A stretch of DNA of 7,369 bases from the NCBI GenBank assembly GCA_002293065.1, contig DBCN01000040.1, positions 10,304-17,672 of the forward strand, in the 5' to 3' direction. Both the position numbers and the translations under genes were made by a program. This document shows, in pieces, positions 5,843 through 7,369 of the stretch. The notes beneath the pieces were generated by a model. That model saw only the letters and a list, made by a program, of their open reading frames with translations, did not search any database and was not told the DNA's origin. Each line of letters begins with the position of its first letter. Positions within the stretch are counted from its first letter, which is position 1. Origin of the DNA: Opitutia bacterium UBA957. Its GTDB lineage: Bacteria > Verrucomicrobiota > Verrucomicrobiia > Opitutales > UBA953.

Positions 5843-6670
5843 ATGCGCCTCGACGCCCACCAGCACTTCTGGTCGTACGACGCGGCGCAGTATCCGTGGA
5901 TTCCGCCAGGCTCTCCCTTGCACCGTAGTTGGTTGCCGGACGACTTGGCCGCGTTGCAACAGCCGCTCGGCTTCGACGGTTCGATCGCGGTGCAGGCCCG
6001 GCAAGTGGTGGAGGAATCGGACTGGCTCCTCGGTCTGGCGGACAAGCACGCGAACGTGAAAGGCGTCGTCGGCTGGGTCGACCTGCGGTCCGATCGCGTC
6101 GAGGCCGACCTCGAGCGTCTGGCCCGGCACCCCAAGTTCGTCGGCGTCCGTCACGTCGTGCAGGAAGAGCCGGACGACGCCTTCATGTTGGGGCAGGATT
6201 TCCAGCGCGGGATTTCCAAGCTCGCCGCTTATGGCCTGACTTACGACATCCTCATCTACCCGAAGCAACTCGCGGCGGCGCTTCGCCTCGCGGAGAACTT
6301 CCCGGAGCAGCCCTTCGTCCTCGACCACATCGCCAAGCCTTTCATCAAGGCCGGCGTCAACGAGCCGTGGGCCACGCAGCTCCGGCAGCTGGCGAAGCTC
6401 CCGAACGTCCATTGCAAAGTCTCGGGCATGCTCACCGAAGCCGACCACCAAGCGTGGCGTGCGGAACAGTTCCGGCCCTACCTCGACACCGTTTTCGAGG
6501 CCTTCGGCCCGGCGCGCCTCATGTATGGCTCCGATTGGCCCGTCTGCCTCTTTGCGGGTAGCTACGAGCAGGCGTATCGCTTGGTGGATGATTACGCGCG
6601 GGGCCTGACGGACCAGCAGCGGGTCGGCCTCTTTGGTGGCAACGCCGCGGCTTTCTACTTCGGCCGTTGA
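5843..6670 (+). CDS. Sugar lactonase, COG3618 amidohydrolase family (L-galactono/L-fucono-1,5-lactonase-like)
   Basis: Predicted hydrolysis of L-galactono- or L-fucono-lactone to the open acid, the step between the two dehydrogenases of this operon. The 275-residue product is a full-length amidohydrolase-superfamily TIM barrel: D-A-H-Q-H-F-W at 4-10 with metal-type His6 and His8, G-V-R-H at 101-104, D-H-I-A-K-P at 161-166 with His162, K-V-S-G-M at 192-196, and Y-G-S-D-W-P-V-C at 228-235 with the general-base Asp231. These are hallmarks of COG3618, which includes characterised L-fucono-1,5-lactonase, L-rhamnono-lactonase and L-galactono-1,5-lactonase. The ATG is 4 bases after the zinc dehydrogenase stop and starts right at the family motif. 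It is the last gene of the operon; its stop abuts the stop of the converging gene. Family is secure; lactone preference rests on context. Confidence 0.88.
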   Translation: MRLDAHQHFWSYDAAQYPWIPPGSPLHRSWLPDDLAALQQPLGFDGSIAVQARQVVEESDWLLGLADKHANVKGVVGWVDLRSDRVEADLERLARHPKFVGVRHVVQEEPDDAFMLGQDFQRGISKLAAYGLTYDILIYPKQLAAALRLAENFPEQPFVLDHIAKPFIKAGVNEPWATQLRQLAKLPNVHCKVSGMLTEADHQAWRAEQFRPYLDTVFEAFGPARLMYGSDWPVCLFAGSYEQAYRLVDDYARGLTDQQRVGLFGGNAAAFYFGR

Positions 6671-7369
6671 TCAGCGACTGAGGCTGGGGCCGGTGACGGT
6701 CTTGAAGATCCAGCCCTCGGCCTGCATGTCGATGGTCAGCTTGCGTCCGGGATTTTCGATTTCCTTCGGGAGCGGATCGGCGTTGACGCGGAAGAGCTTG
6801 AGTCGGCCTTCGCCTTCGAACGTTCCGTTCACGCGCGAGCCCGAGCGGGCGACCTCGATGGCCAGGTAAACGTCAAAGACCCCGCCTGGGGTTTCGCCGA
6901 TGGCGATTTCGATGGGTACCTTGGTGCCCTTGGTGGCGGTGATCCAGGGACCGGCCTTGAGGCGGTCGAGATGGCCCGGGGAACGGTCGATCACGAAATC
7001 GCGGCCCGAGACTTGGTTGTTGAAGTCCTTGTATTTGCCATCCCCGCCGACGAGGAAGCGTTCGTAGCCATCATCGAGGGCGATCTTGCGGTCCCATCGA
7101 ACCAGCATCCAGTCGTCGCCCGAGCCCACGAAGCGGAAGGGCAGGGACTGGGGCACTTCGACCACGCCTTTATAGTGGACGACCCAACGGGAGGGCTTGA
7201 CCTCTTTTTCAACTCCGTAGGCCTCGGGCGCGGCGTTGGCGCTGCGCGAGGGGATGAAGAGCTGTCCGGCAATCAGGGGCTCCGGAGCGCGATAGTATTT
7301 GGCCAAACGACCGGGGCTCCAGCCCGAGTCGAAGAACTCGCGGACCGCCGCCCGGTAGGCGGGAATCCC
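6671..7369 (-). CDS. PA14-like domain protein of unknown function, C-terminal part (N-terminus outside window)
   Basis: The frame is open to the right window edge, giving 232 visible residues. The TTG codon at 7304-7306 is not a likely start, because the 21 codons beyond it read smoothly as protein (A-Y-R-A-A-V-R-E-F-F). A beta-rich domain from about residue 62 to 195 shows a pattern resembling PA14-like modules: W-V-V-H-Y-K-G-V-V-E-V-P, then F-R-F-V-G-S-G-D-D-W at 78-87, then the P-G-G-V-F-D-V-Y-L-A-I-E strand at 161-172. PA14 domains often bind carbohydrates or sit in secreted or envelope proteins; similar proteins are, to my knowledge, common and multiplied in Verrucomicrobiota. A signal peptide cannot be judged because the start is missing. 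It converges on the sugar operon and is therefore probably unrelated to it in transcription. The domain call is from pattern only; no function is proposed. Confidence 0.7.
   Translation of the reverse strand, partial: GIPAYRAAVREFFDSGWSPGRLAKYYRAPEPLIAGQLFIPSRSANAAPEAYGVEKEVKPSRWVVHYKGVVEVPQSLPFRFVGSGDDWMLVRWDRKIALDDGYERFLVGGDGKYKDFNNQVSGRDFVIDRSPGHLDRLKAGPWITATKGTKVPIEIAIGETPGGVFDVYLAIEVARSGSRVNGTFEGEGRLKLFRVNADPLPKEIENPGRKLTIDMQAEGWIFKTVTGPSLSR

Noticed and set aside
4945..6135. 396-codon minus-strand open frame over the zinc dehydrogenase and lactonase
   Set aside because: Spans two well-supported genes and has shadow-like composition with no recognisable domain.
2592..6670. Complete L-fucose degradation operon
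   Set aside because: The mutarotase, dehydrogenase and lactonase would fit, but L-fuconate dehydratase and later enzymes are absent, and the LgoD-like gene is better explained by L-galactonate. It is kept only as the alternative.
7304..7306. TTG as start of the last minus-strand gene
   Set aside because: The frame continues without a stop to the window edge with protein-like sequence, so the gene is simply cut by the window.
1..7369. tRNA, rRNA, CRISPR arrays, insertion sequences or prophage genes
   Set aside because: Coding sequence fills nearly the whole window and no cloverleaf, repeat array, transposase or terminal inverted repeat pattern was seen.

Overview
The window is a GC-rich bacterial chromosome segment that joins a housekeeping operon to a compact sugar-oxidation operon. 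From start to end it holds the 3' part of an F-type ATP synthase operon (atpG, cut by the window edge, then atpD and atpC), a 70-base spacer with a large hairpin, five tightly packed same-strand genes, and one convergent gene cut by the right edge. Strong C/G preference at third codon positions explains the many long open frames seen on the opposite strand. The organism is most likely a member of the Verrucomicrobiota, perhaps Opitutae-like. This is an inference from base composition, SD-poor starts and the PA14-like protein at the right end, and nothing here proves it.

The ATP synthase part (1-2521) has the usual gamma-beta-epsilon order. Beta carries an intact P-loop, catalytic Glu and DELSxED loop, so the complex looks functional.

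The five-gene block (2592-6670) has gaps of only 4 to 11 bases. In order it encodes a xylose-isomerase-like TIM-barrel epimerase close to the 5-keto-L-gluconate epimerase family, an RbsD/FucU-type sugar mutarotase, an aldo/keto reductase of the L-galactose dehydrogenase type, a zinc-dependent dehydrogenase resembling L-galactonate 5-dehydrogenase (LgoD), and a COG3618 amidohydrolase-type sugar lactonase. Read as a pathway: L-galactose anomers are interconverted by the mutarotase, oxidised at C1 to the lactone by the aldo/keto reductase, opened to L-galactonate by the lactonase, and oxidised at C5 to D-tagaturonate by the LgoD-like enzyme. The dehydrogenase-lactonase-dehydrogenase core matches the L-galactose route described in Bacteroides vulgatus. 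The epimerase fits because its closest recognised family interconverts D-tagaturonate and 5-keto-L-gluconate. The enzymes would also tolerate an L-fucose reading, but no L-fuconate dehydratase, keto-acid aldolase or hydrolase is present between the two flanking units.

The last gene (minus strand, 6671 to the window edge) encodes the C-terminal part of a PA14-like beta-sandwich protein of unknown role. Its stop codon directly abuts the lactonase stop, leaving no room for a terminator. No RNA genes, mobile elements or CRISPR arrays are visible.
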